From CAYVBN01 sp964538565 (GTDB lineage: Bacteria > Pseudomonadota > Alphaproteobacteria > Rhizobiales > Xanthobacteraceae), in assembly GCA_964538565.1 (NCBI GenBank), contig CAZIGW010000167.1, positions 1 through 33,479 on the forward strand: a stretch of 33,479 nt of DNA. The letters run 5' to 3'. Each line of letters begins with the position of its first letter. Within the stretch, counting starts at the first letter, position 1. The position numbers and the translations under genes were made by a program. This document shows, in pieces, positions 23,744 through 32,237 of this stretch. The notes under the pieces are model-generated. The model had not been told where the DNA came from. It was given only the letters and a program-made list of their open reading frames with translations, and ran no database searches.

Positions 23744-24247
23744 ATGCGCGCCCTTCTGGCTTCCATGCTTTTCTCCCTGCTGCTCTCGCTGCTGTCGCTG
23801 CCGGCGCGCGCCGACGAGGCCGTCGTAACCTACAAGTCCCTGTCGCCGGACGCCGCCATCGAACTCGCCCACGCGGCTTTGGTGAAGTGCCGGGCCAACG
23901 GCTATCAGGTCGCCGTGGTGGTGATGGACCGGTTCGGGCAGCCGCTCGTGATGATGCGCGACCGTTTCGCCGGGTTGCCGGCGCCCGAGACCGCGCACGA
24001 CAAGGCCTACACGGCGATCAGCTTCCGGATGAATACGGCGGATTTCGCCGAGGCGGTGCGCGCGGGCCGCCTTGGAGCCGGCCTCGGGCGCCTGCCCCAC
24101 GTCGTTCTCCTCGGAGGGGGCCTGCTCATCGAATCCGGAGGGGCGATGCTGGGAGCCGTTGGGGTCGCCGGCGCGCCGGGCAGCGACAAGGACGAGGAAT
24201 GCGCGCGCGCGGGGCTCGACGCGATCCGGGACAGGCTCGATTTTTGA
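23744..24247 (+). CDS. Exported GlcG/HbpS-like (DUF336) haem-binding-type protein
   Basis: This 167-residue protein has a signal peptide (LLASMLFSLLLSLLSLPARA). The core AIELAHAALVKCRANGYQVAVVVMDRFGQPLVMMRDRFAGL, then DKAYTAISFRM and LLIESGGAMLGAVGVAGAPGSDKDEECARAG, is the GlcG/HbpS family pattern. HbpS relatives bind haem or cobalamin, and some sense oxidative stress. Its place at the tail of a cytochrome-rich sox cluster suggests a periplasmic haem, metal or sulfur-handling accessory role. It lies 39 bp after the DsrE gene; a GGAGGATAGGACC site precedes the ATG. Confidence 0.87.
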   Translation: MRALLASMLFSLLLSLLSLPARADEAVVTYKSLSPDAAIELAHAALVKCRANGYQVAVVVMDRFGQPLVMMRDRFAGLPAPETAHDKAYTAISFRMNTADFAEAVRAGRLGAGLGRLPHVVLLGGGLLIESGGAMLGAVGVAGAPGSDKDEECARAGLDAIRDRLDF

Positions 24248-24461
24248 TCGCCACCGCACCCGCGGCTGACAATTGTTCCGACCGCGATCGCACGACCGCC
24301 CGTGCCAGGTCGCGATGAACCGCTCCCCGATCGGGCGGGGCATTTTTCTCTGCAGTGCCGTCCCTGCTGCGACAATCCACGTCGTCGGCGCAGGCCACAT
24401 TGTGATTGACAACACCACTCGTGGCCTCAAGTCTCTTAGCCGTGAGTGGGGGAGGAGCGAC

Positions 24462-25490
24462 ATGAGATTTCAACGTTCCGCGCAGGATCGTGTTCGCCTT
24501 TGTCCGAACGGGGCCGCGACGTGGCTCCTGGCGGCTGCGGCGCTGCTGCTCGCCTCCACAACCGGCACATTGGCCGAAACCAATTGGCCGACGCGCCCGA
24601 TCACGCTCGTCGTCCCGTTTGCGGCCGGCGGCGGCATCGATGCGAGCGCGCGCATCCAGGCGCAGGCGCTCGGCGAGATCCTCGGACAGACGATCGTGGT
24701 CGAAAACGTCGGGGCCGCGGCCGGCACGATCGGCAGCGCGCGCGTCGCCAACGCGACGCCCGACGGCTACACGTTTCTGATCGGCAACAGCGGCACGCAC
24801 GTCTACAGCCAGTCGCTCTATCGCAAGGCGCCGTATCGCTCGACCGAGGATTTCGACCCGATCGGAATGGTGACGGAATCGCCACGCCTGCTGATCGTCC
24901 GCAAGGACCTCCCGGTCAAGAATCTGCAGGAGCTGGTCGCCTACATGAAGGCCAATCAGGCGAAGATGCAGTACGGATCGGCCGGCGCGGGCTCGGGCAC
25001 GCATCTGCCTTGCGCGCTTCTGAACTACACGGTCGGCGTCAACATCACGATGGTGCCGTTCCGTGGAGAAGGACCGTCGCTGCAGGAATTGATCGCCGGG
25101 CGGCTCGACTACATGTGTACGACGATCCAGACCGGCGCGGCCCAGGCGAAACAGGGCGCCGTGAAGGCGATCGCCGTGATGGCGCCTCGCCGGGCGGCGA
25201 TCATCCCGGACGTGCCAACGACGGGCGAGCAGGGCCTGCAAGGCGTCGAAGCGACGGTGTGGAACGGTTTCTTTTTCCCGAAGGGCACGCCCAGGCCGAT
25301 CATCGAGAAAATGCACGCGGCGGTCGACAAGATGATCGAGCGGCCGGACATCCGGAAGAAGATGGAGTCGCTCGGCCTCGAGATCATTCCGAAGGAAAAC
25401 CGGACGCCGGAATATCTGGCGACTTTCATGAAACAGGACATCGAGCGCTGGGGCAAGGTCATCAAGGCGGCCGGCATCCAGCTGGATTGA
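24462..25490 (+). CDS. Bug-family (TctC-type) binding protein, second orphan
   Basis: This 342-residue protein has a long N-terminal export signal (hydrophobic WLLAAAALLLASTTGTLA) and the Bug opening NWPTRPITLVVPFAAGGGIDASARIQAQAL. Further marks are VVENVGAAAGTIGSARVA, DGYTFLIGNSGTHVYSQSLY, and FRGEGPSLQELIAGRLDYMCT. The ATG at 24462 follows GGGGGAGGAGCGAC; an in-frame extension to 24273 lacks a signal. It is followed by a molybdenum hydroxylase subunit and a CoA transferase on the same strand, but no tctAB genes, so a distant permease would be needed. It is likely to bind an aromatic or dicarboxylic acid; the ligand is unknown. Confidence 0.9.
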   Translation: MRFQRSAQDRVRLCPNGAATWLLAAAALLLASTTGTLAETNWPTRPITLVVPFAAGGGIDASARIQAQALGEILGQTIVVENVGAAAGTIGSARVANATPDGYTFLIGNSGTHVYSQSLYRKAPYRSTEDFDPIGMVTESPRLLIVRKDLPVKNLQELVAYMKANQAKMQYGSAGAGSGTHLPCALLNYTVGVNITMVPFRGEGPSLQELIAGRLDYMCTTIQTGAAQAKQGAVKAIAVMAPRRAAIIPDVPTTGEQGLQGVEATVWNGFFFPKGTPRPIIEKMHAAVDKMIERPDIRKKMESLGLEIIPKENRTPEYLATFMKQDIERWGKVIKAAGIQLD

Positions 25491-25758
25491 TCACGCGACT
25501 GGCCGCTTCCGTACGGCGCCGGACCGCCCTGCATGCGCGCCCCCTGGGGCGATCGGAGTCGTGCCGTTTGCGCCGCCCTCGTGCGTTCGAGGGCGGCGCT
25601 CTCGTTTTCCGCGCCGAGAGGCAAAATTCGGCTCAACATTTCCCGCCGCATCGGGGATAGTGTCGCCCGCTCTCGGTCGCGTCCTGCGGCAGGCCGGTGC
25701 GGACCGCGACGGAGACGAGAGCGGCGATTGTGGCCGCGCGCAATGGACGGAGCACAGG

Positions 25759-28092
25759 ATGGGGGTTCGCCATTTCGGTGCCAATGTTCTGCGCGTCGAG
25801 GATCCGCGGCTGCTCCGCGGCCACGGACGCTACCTCGACGACATCGACCTGCCCGGGATGCTGCACGTCGCCTTCGTGCGCAGCCAGGTTGCCCATGCGC
25901 TGGTGCACGGGATCGATCTGGGCGCCGCGCGCCGGCTTCCCGGCGTGGTCGCCTGCTTCGCCGGCCGCGATCTCGGGCGTGCCGCCTGCGAGCCCATGCC
26001 GCAGATGCTTCCCTCGCCGCTTCTCAGGCAGTCGAAAACCTATGCACCGCTCGCAACCTCGGAGGTGTGTCACGTCGGCGTGCCACTGGCGGCGATCGTC
26101 GCCGAAAGCCGCGCGATCGCCGAGGATGCGGCGGCGCTGGTCGACGTCGAGTACGAGCAGCTGCCGGCGCTCGTCGATTGGCGGCGCGCGCTCGAGCCCG
26201 ATGCGCCCCGTGTGCACGCGGACGCTCCCGACAATCTCGTCGGCACGTTGCAGAGCCGCTTCGGACCGGTCGAGGACGTATTCGCCGGCGCCGCGCATGT
26301 GTTCGAGGCGACGTTCGAGACCCATCGGGGCGGATGCCATTCCATGGAAACGCGAGGCGTCATCGCGGCCTTGGAGCCGGATGGGCGGCTCGTGGTGTGG
26401 AGCTCTACGCAGGCGCCCTACATGGTCCGGCGCATGCTGGCACAGCACCTGCAATGCGCCGAGCGGTCGGTGCGGGTCGTGGCGCCCGACGTCGGTGGCG
26501 GCTTCGGGCCGAAGGCGGCGATCTATCCGGAGGAAATGGTCATTCCGCTGGTCGCCGCGGCGTTGCGCCGGCCGGTGAAATGGATCGAGGATCGCCACGA
26601 GCACTTCTTGTCGACAACGCAGCAGCGCGACCAGACATGGCAGCTCGAAGTCGCAGCCGATGCTTCGGGCAGGATGCTGGCGGTGCGCGGCCGCTGCACG
26701 CACGACAACGGCGCCTACGTGCCGTATGGCCTCGTCGCGCCGGTCACCTCGCTTGCGTCCTTTCCGGGGCCTTACGCGCTCGCCGCGCTCGACATCAGGA
26801 TGGACGTCGTCTTCACCAACACGGTTCCCAACACTCCGGTGCGCGGGGCCGGCCGGCCGACCACCTGCTTCGTGCTCGAGCGCCTCGCCGATCTCGTCGC
26901 GCGCAAGCTCGACATCGAACGCGCCGAGGTGCGTCGCCGCAGCTTCGTGCGCGCCGACCAGTTTCCCTATCAGACCGGAACGAAGGCGCGGGACGGATCG
27001 CCGATCACCTACGACAGCGGCGATTTTCACGCATGCCTCGAAGCGGCGCTCGCGCGTATCGGTCCGGATTTTGATGATCGCAGACGACAGGCCCGGGCGC
27101 ATGGCCGCTATCTCGGCCTCGGCATTGCGAGCTACGTGGAGGACACGGGGCTCGCGCCCTTCGAGGGAGCGACGGTTCGGGTGGAGCCGACCGGCAAGGT
27201 GGTGATCCAGACCGGAGCCGCGAGCCAGGGGCAGGGACACGCGACCGCGCTCGCGCAGATCTGCGCCGATCAACTGGGAGTCAGGATCGCGGACATCGCG
27301 GTCGAAGCGGCCGACACTGCGGCGTTCCCGCTCGGCATCGGCACGATCGCCAGCCGCATCGCCGTCACGGCAGGATCCTCCGTGCACATGGCGGCGAGCG
27401 CCGTGCGGGCGAAGGCGCTGAAGATCGCCTCCGAGGCGCTCGAAGTCGCCGAAAGCGACCTCGAGCTCGAGGACGGGGAGGTTCGGGTCGCGGGCGTGCC
27501 GGGCATGAAGATCTCACTGGCCAGCATTGCCCTCAATCTCGACGGCATGTCCGGCGTCCCGATGCCGGGCGGCGTCGAGCCCGGACTGTCCGCCACCGCC
27601 TATTTCGAAGCGCGGCAGACGACGTTCGCGAGCGGAACGCACGTGGCGGAAGTGGAGGTCGACGTCGAGACCGGCGCGGTCAGAATTGTTCGTTACGTCG
27701 TGGCGCATGACTGCGGCCGTCTCATCAACCCGCTGCTGGTCGACGGCCAGGTCCGAGGCGGCGTGGTTCATGGGCTCGGAAACGCGCTGTTCGAGAAAAT
27801 GGTCTACGATGATCAGGGACAGCCGCTGGGGACGAACTACGGCGACTATCTGCTTCCGACCGCGCCGGAAATTCCGTCGATCGACATCGTCCACATCGAG
27901 TCACCGTCACCGCTCAACCCCCTCGGAGTGAAGGGTGCGGGCGAAGGCGGCACGATCCCGGCTGCGGCCTGCATCGTGAGCGCCGTGGAGGATGCACTGC
28001 GGCCCTTCGGCGTTCACTTGACCGGGCATCCGGTCACGCCGGACCGATTGCGGCGTCTGCTCGACGAGGTCCGCCAGATGGACATGCGCTAG
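25759..28092 (+). CDS. Molybdenum hydroxylase large subunit (CoxL/XdhB-type), without its partner subunits
   Basis: This 777-residue protein opens VRHFGANVLRVEDPRLLRGHGRY, the N-terminal pattern of xanthine dehydrogenase-family molybdopterin subunits. Moco contacts appear as GGGFGPKAA, VRGAGRPTTCFVLER and ASQGQGHATALAQI. The catalytic Glu (E729) lies in KGAGEGGTIP. The VRGAGR loop resembles the AYRGAGR of form-II 'CoxL-like' enzymes and not the AYxCSFR of true CO dehydrogenase. The 2Fe-2S (CoxS) and FAD (CoxM) subunit genes are missing on both sides, so it must pair with subunits encoded elsewhere or use another electron acceptor. The ATG at 25759 has GGAG upstream. It probably hydroxylates an aromatic ring or an aldehyde. 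Confidence 0.9.
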   Translation: MGVRHFGANVLRVEDPRLLRGHGRYLDDIDLPGMLHVAFVRSQVAHALVHGIDLGAARRLPGVVACFAGRDLGRAACEPMPQMLPSPLLRQSKTYAPLATSEVCHVGVPLAAIVAESRAIAEDAAALVDVEYEQLPALVDWRRALEPDAPRVHADAPDNLVGTLQSRFGPVEDVFAGAAHVFEATFETHRGGCHSMETRGVIAALEPDGRLVVWSSTQAPYMVRRMLAQHLQCAERSVRVVAPDVGGGFGPKAAIYPEEMVIPLVAAALRRPVKWIEDRHEHFLSTTQQRDQTWQLEVAADASGRMLAVRGRCTHDNGAYVPYGLVAPVTSLASFPGPYALAALDIRMDVVFTNTVPNTPVRGAGRPTTCFVLERLADLVARKLDIERAEVRRRSFVRADQFPYQTGTKARDGSPITYDSGDFHACLEAALARIGPDFDDRRRQARAHGRYLGLGIASYVEDTGLAPFEGATVRVEPTGKVVIQTGAASQGQGHATALAQICADQLGVRIADIAVEAADTAAFPLGIGTIASRIAVTAGSSVHMAASAVRAKALKIASEALEVAESDLELEDGEVRVAGVPGMKISLASIALNLDGMSGVPMPGGVEPGLSATAYFEARQTTFASGTHVAEVEVDVETGAVRIVRYVVAHDCGRLINPLLVDGQVRGGVVHGLGNALFEKMVYDDQGQPLGTNYGDYLLPTAPEIPSIDIVHIESPSPLNPLGVKGAGEGGTIPAAACIVSAVEDALRPFGVHLTGHPVTPDRLRRLLDEVRQMDMR

Positions 28093-28108
28093 ATGGATCG
28101 CCGCACGA

Positions 28109-28144
28109 AATCCGGACAAACCGGAGCGCAAGCGCGTCCGGATT
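28109..28144. repeat. Perfect 9-bp inverted repeat after the molybdenum hydroxylase gene
   Basis: AATCCGGAC (28109-28117) and GTCCGGATT (28136-28144) are exact inverse copies with an 18-bp loop; GCGC-AA-GCGC lies inside the loop (28126-28135). It begins 17 bp after the stop codon. There is no T-run, so it may be an RNA stabiliser, a Rho-linked end or an operator for the next gene. Confidence 0.6.
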
Positions 28145-28274
28145 CCGCCGTATGGGGATGAGCTCCAGCCGGACGCCCATCCCGCCGTCTTCGCCAACTC
28201 TCGCCTTTTGACAGAAAATCTGCATTCTGGTGGTTCAACCGCAACCCAGCCGGCCAACGCACGGGGTCGCCAGC

Positions 28275-29486
28275 ATGCACAAGCCGCCGCTCGAAGGCGT
28301 GCGTGTCCTCGAACTGGCCCGCATTCTGGCCGGCCCGTGGGCGGGACAATTGCTTGCCGACCTCGGCGCGGAGGTGATCAAGATCGAACGCCCCGCCAGC
28401 GGCGACGACACGCGGGCATGGGGGCCGCCGTTCGTTGAGGATCGAGACGGAAATCCGCTGTCGGCGGCCTATTTCCATGCCGCCAACCGCGGAAAGCGGT
28501 CGGTCGAAGCCGATTTCGAACAGGAGGAGGGACGGCGTCTCGTGACCGCGCTCGCGCGCGAAGCCGATGTCCTGATCGAGAATTTCAAGGTCGGCGGGTT
28601 GGCGCGATACGGGCTCGACTACGAATCGTTGCGCAAGGCCAATCCTCGTCTCATTTATTGCTCGATCACCGGCTTCGGCCAGACCGGACCTTATGCGTCG
28701 CGCGCCGGCTACGATTTCCTCATCCAGGCGATGGGCGGGATCATGCATCTGACCGGCGAGCCCGATCGGGAGCCGCAAAAGATCGGCGTCGCGTTCGCGG
28801 ATATCTTCACCGGCCTCTATGCGGTTGTGGCGATCGAGGCTGCCCTGATCGAGCGTGAACGCAGCGGCGAGGGCCAGCACATCGATGCGTGCCTGCTCGA
28901 CGCGCAGGTCGGAGTGCTGGCGAACCAGGCCCTGAACTATCTCGTCAGCGGAAAATCGCCGAAGCGCATGGGCAATGCGCACCCGAACATCGTCCCATAC
29001 CAGGTCTTTCCGGTCGCCGACGGTCACATCGTGATCGCCACCGGCAATGACGGCCAGTTCAAGCGCCTGTGCGGCGCCCTGGGAATTGCCGAGGTGGCCG
29101 AGGACCCGCTGTACGCGTCGAACGCAAGCCGCGTCGCCAACCGGGACCGGCTCGTTGCCGCACTTGTCGAAAGAACCCGGCGCGTGACCCGCGCGGACCT
29201 GCTTGCGCGTCTGGAAGCCTGCGGCGTGCCGGCGGGACCCATTCACGATGTCGCCGATGTTTTCTCTGATCCCCAGGTGATCGCCCGTGGCATGCGTATC
29301 GAGATCGCAGACGCGCACGCCAAAGGCGGCAGCGTGCCGGGCGTACGAACGCCGATCGCCTTTTCCCGCACGAACCTGTCATACATGCGTTCCTCTCCGC
29401 GGCTTGGCGCCGACACCGAAGATGTGAAGGCGGCGTTCGCACAGGGCCGACCGTTGTTTTCGCGTCCGCGTGCGGCGGACGAATAG
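28275..29486 (+). CDS. CaiB/BaiF (class III) CoA transferase
   Basis: This 403-residue protein carries the family opening LEGVRVLELARILAGPWAGQLLADLGAEVIKIERP and the catalytic Asp region VAFADIFTGLYAVVAIEAAL (D176). It also has the RERSGEGQHIDACLLDAQVGVL block and the C-terminal GVPAGPIHDVADVFSDPQV. Members move CoA between carboxylic acids. Together with the upstream Bug protein and molybdenum hydroxylase it suggests uptake, oxidation and CoA activation of an organic acid. The ATG at 28275 (MHKPPLEG) is preferred to the GTG at 28230 because the family begins near it. A 182-bp gap from the molybdenum gene may hold its own promoter. Confidence 0.92.
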   Translation: MHKPPLEGVRVLELARILAGPWAGQLLADLGAEVIKIERPASGDDTRAWGPPFVEDRDGNPLSAAYFHAANRGKRSVEADFEQEEGRRLVTALAREADVLIENFKVGGLARYGLDYESLRKANPRLIYCSITGFGQTGPYASRAGYDFLIQAMGGIMHLTGEPDREPQKIGVAFADIFTGLYAVVAIEAALIERERSGEGQHIDACLLDAQVGVLANQALNYLVSGKSPKRMGNAHPNIVPYQVFPVADGHIVIATGNDGQFKRLCGALGIAEVAEDPLYASNASRVANRDRLVAALVERTRRVTRADLLARLEACGVPAGPIHDVADVFSDPQVIARGMRIEIADAHAKGGSVPGVRTPIAFSRTNLSYMRSSPRLGADTEDVKAAFAQGRPLFSRPRAADE

Positions 29487-29575
29487 GTGATGCGTTGCAT
29501 CGACGTTCTAGCGGCCGCGCCCGGGCCCCTGAACGGCATGCGGGCGCCCGTTCCTGACCTCGGGGTCGGCGCGTC

Positions 29576-29595
29576 TTGCCATCAATTGCCATCAA
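29576..29595. repeat. Tandem 10-bp repeat upstream of the L,D-transpeptidase gene
   Basis: TTGCCATCAA is repeated twice in direct succession at 29576-29585 and 29586-29595, about 150 bp before the transpeptidase start, in a locally AT-richer stretch. Confidence 0.75.
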
Positions 29596-29744
29596 ATGGA
29601 CACGCAGACATTCCCTGATAACCATACAAACAGCGGAAAGAACGCCTGCGATACGGGGCGGGCTATCTTGAGGCTGGCCCGGGATCGCGCACGCCGCAAA
29701 GGAGCGTCGACCTCAATCTCCGAATCGAGGGAGACATTCGCCAC

Positions 29745-30554
29745 ATGCCGCATGTTCGCATTCTCGCAGTCACCGTCGCGCTCGCGGCCGGCTTCTCCGC
29801 ATCCGGCGCGATGGCGCAGGACTGCAATCGGTTTTTCTGGCAGTGCCAGGGATGGTCCGGACCCCGCAGCCAGAGCCCCACCCTCGGCCTGGCGCCGCCG
29901 GTCATCCTCGCGCCCCGACCGGGTATCGAACCCCCGGACGAGACGACCGCGCCGACCAACGTCGCCGTGCCCGGATACGACGTCAATCTCCGGCGAAGAT
30001 ACGCGGCGCTGTATGGGCCGGTCGCCGGCGAACCGTTTCCCGTCCGGGCGGTCAATCTGTCCGACATCGATCCGGCCTTTCTGCGCACCGTCGTCGACTA
30101 TCGCACCAGCGAAGCTCCCGGCACGATCGTGATCGATCCGCACCAGCATTTTCTCTATCTGGTGCTCGCCGGCGGGCGCGCCTTGCGCTACGGCGTCGGC
30201 GTCGGCCGCCAGGGCTTCGGCTGGTCGGGCGTCGCCACCGTGCACGACAAGCAGGCCTGGCCGGATTGGTATCCGCCCAAGGAAATGCTGCAGCGGCAGC
30301 CGGAAATCCGGCGGCAGATGTCGGAGCTGCAGAGCGGAATCGGAATGCCGGGTGGGCCGCGCAATCCGCTCGGCGCCCGTGCGCTCTATCTGTGGCAAGG
30401 CAACAAGGACACGCTCTATCGCATCCACGGCACCGTGGAGCCATGGACGATCGGAAAGAGCGTCTCGTCCGGCTGCATACGGATGATCAACCAGGACGTG
30501 CTCGATCTCTACCAGCGCACGCCGGTCGGCACCAAGGTCGTGGTCCTGCCCTAG
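29745..30554 (+). CDS. L,D-transpeptidase (YkuD domain), exported
   Basis: This 269-residue protein has a signal peptide (MPHVRILAVTVALAAGFSASGAMA), a Pro-rich linker (residues about 40-75) and a C-terminal YkuD domain. The catalytic block is present: H228 in RIHGTVEPWTIG and C244 in SVSSGCIRM. These enzymes make 3-3 peptidoglycan cross-links or attach proteins to peptidoglycan in the periplasm. The domain begins around DPHQHFLYLVLAGGRALRYGVGVGRQGF. It is convergent with cysK (65 bp between stops) and has no obvious partner genes nearby. Confidence 0.93.
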   Translation: MPHVRILAVTVALAAGFSASGAMAQDCNRFFWQCQGWSGPRSQSPTLGLAPPVILAPRPGIEPPDETTAPTNVAVPGYDVNLRRRYAALYGPVAGEPFPVRAVNLSDIDPAFLRTVVDYRTSEAPGTIVIDPHQHFLYLVLAGGRALRYGVGVGRQGFGWSGVATVHDKQAWPDWYPPKEMLQRQPEIRRQMSELQSGIGMPGGPRNPLGARALYLWQGNKDTLYRIHGTVEPWTIGKSVSSGCIRMINQDVLDLYQRTPVGTKVVVLP

Positions 30555-30619
30555 GCATCGCGGGCCACAACGCACACGCGCGTGACGAGGGCGCCCGACG
30601 GCGCGTGAATCGTGCCCGG

Positions 30620-31675
30620 TCAGGTCGTGGTGACGAGCTGGTAGTTCGGCGTCGAACGCGCGATCGCGACCTCCTCGTCGGTCATGTCGACCGGGATATC
30701 GGCGAACAGCGGCGTGCTGAGATAGCGTTCACCCGTGTCAGGCAGCATGCACAATACGCTGGCGCCGCGCGGCGCCTCGGCGCAGACCTTGAGCGCGCCC
30801 GCGAACGTCGCGCCGGCGGTGATGCCGACGAAAATTCCTTCCTTGCGGGCGAGATCACGGCTGCAGCGGAACGCCTCGGCGCCGGTGATGCGCAGCACGC
30901 GATCGATGACTCCCATGTCGACGACGTCGCCGGTGAGCTTCGGGATGAAATCAGGGCTCCATCCCTGCATGGGATGCGGCCGGAAGGCCGGATGGCCGGC
31001 CGCGGGCGAGCCGTCCGGATTGCGCTGCTGCGGGGCTCCGCTTGTCAGCATCGGCGCGTCATCCGGTTCGCACACGACGATCTTCGTGTCGGGACGTTCT
31101 TTCGCGAGTACGCGCGCCACGCCTTTGAGCGTTCCGCCGGTGCCGAAGCCGGTCACCCAATAGTCGAGCCGCTCGCCGTGGAAGTCGTCGAGAATCTCGC
31201 GCGCCGTCGTGCGCGAGTGCATGTCGGGATTGGCTTCGTTTTCGAACTGTCGGGTCAGGAACCATCCGTGCGCCTCGGCGAGCTCGACGGCCTTGCGCAC
31301 CATACCGGTGCCGCGTTCGGCGGCCGGTGTCAGGATCACCTTGGCGCCGAGAAAGCGCATCAGCCTTCGCCGCTCGATGCTGAAGCTCTCCGCCATGGTG
31401 ACAACGAGCGGATAGCCTTTTTGCGCGCACACCATGGCAAGCCCGATGCCGGTGTTGCCGCTCGTCGCTTCGATCACGGTTTGCCCGGGCTTGAGCTTGC
31501 CGGTCCGCTCGGCCTCTTCGATCACGCCGAGGGCAAGGCGATCCTTGACAGATCCCAATGGATTGAACGCCTCGATCTTGACGAAGAGATCGACGCCAGC
31601 CGGCGCCAACTTGCCGATCCGCACCACCGGCGTATTGCCGACCGTCTCGAGGATATTCGCATATCTGCGCCCCAT
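30620..31675 (-). CDS. cysK: Cysteine synthase A-type, PLP-dependent
   Basis: This 351-residue enzyme uses O-acetylserine and sulfide to make cysteine in the cytoplasm. The PLP Lys is K44 in NPLGSVKDR; the substrate loop is ATSGNTGIGLA and the PLP phosphate cup is GFGTGGTLKG. It is longer than a typical CysK (about 310-325 aa), with an inserted stretch after PMLTSGAPQQRNPDG reaching PMQGWSPDFIP. The ATG at 31675 (MGRRYANILETVGNTP) begins at the conserved family start and has GAGGGG upstream; the frame to 32005 is a non-conserved extension. Its presence near the sox region is in keeping with sulfur metabolism, but co-regulation is not shown. Confidence 0.93.
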   Translation of the reverse strand: MGRRYANILETVGNTPVVRIGKLAPAGVDLFVKIEAFNPLGSVKDRLALGVIEEAERTGKLKPGQTVIEATSGNTGIGLAMVCAQKGYPLVVTMAESFSIERRRLMRFLGAKVILTPAAERGTGMVRKAVELAEAHGWFLTRQFENEANPDMHSRTTAREILDDFHGERLDYWVTGFGTGGTLKGVARVLAKERPDTKIVVCEPDDAPMLTSGAPQQRNPDGSPAAGHPAFRPHPMQGWSPDFIPKLTGDVVDMGVIDRVLRITGAEAFRCSRDLARKEGIFVGITAGATFAGALKVCAEAPRGASVLCMLPDTGERYLSTPLFADIPVDMTDEEVAIARSTPNYQLVTTT

Positions 31676-31735
31676 GGTGCGTGTCCCCTCGCTCTCGATG
31701 CCGATGCGCCCGCAGGCTCGCTCCGCAATTCGCAG

Positions 31736-31764
31736 GTTGTATCGAAGTGTGGTCGTCACGACAA
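31736..31764 (-). promoter_or_regulatory. Candidate promoter of cysK
   Basis: On the minus strand TTGTCG (31759-31764) and TACAAC (31736-31741) are 17 bp apart, a moderate match to the housekeeping consensus, about 60 bp before the cysK ATG. Confidence 0.35.
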
Positions 31765-32237
31765 CCGACGGTCTGCCGGCGTCGTCGCCGGTGTCACCGC
31801 AAATGCCTCGACCTCGTTGGATCAAATGCGATTTCCCAGCGGCGCGCAGCGACGGGAAGCGAACCCCATTGCCATCAACCGGACACGATGGAGTGATTAA
31901 ACGGCCCGGCGCGGTGACGCTTGCGCTCGCCGAATGACGGCCGGAGCGCCAAGCGTCTCGGTCTGGCGCCGCTGCGGCGATGATGCCGGGGCGCGTCATG
32001 ACCAAGCGACAGATGGGATTTTCACTCGTGCCCGATGCTGCCGCTCGGCCCGGGAGCGACGTCCAACAGGAAGTGATGGGTCATCAATATCCTTTCTGAC
32101 CCGGTCCGCGCGATGGCAGGCCATCGCCTGTGCAAGCCTGTGGAGAAGTAGCTGAGTATGACGAGGAGACCACAGGGCTAACCCTTTACCTGCTACATCT
32201 GATGAACTAGAGAATCGCTCGCGGCTGGGGGCCGCCC
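31765..32237. other. Intergenic region with a short perfect hairpin in the receiver-gene leader
   Basis: No frame here resembles a gene. A 7-bp stem with a CAGG tetraloop lies at 32110-32127 (GCGATGG/CCATCGC). A 6-bp inverted repeat, GGGTCA/TGACCC, is at 32078-32083 and 32097-32102, and CCTGTGG/CCACAGG is at 32137-32143 and 32170-32176. All three precede the receiver gene start at 32238 and could fold in its leader RNA. Confidence 0.5.

Noticed and set aside
24126..27387. Long minus-strand frames (24126-25316 and 25633-27387) opposite the Bug and molybdenum hydroxylase genes
   Set aside because: Antisense shadows with Arg/Asp/His bias; the plus strand shows complete family motifs.
29843..31900. 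685-aa plus-strand frame across the transpeptidase and opposite cysK
   Set aside because: Out-of-frame shadow; both real genes have catalytic motifs in other frames.
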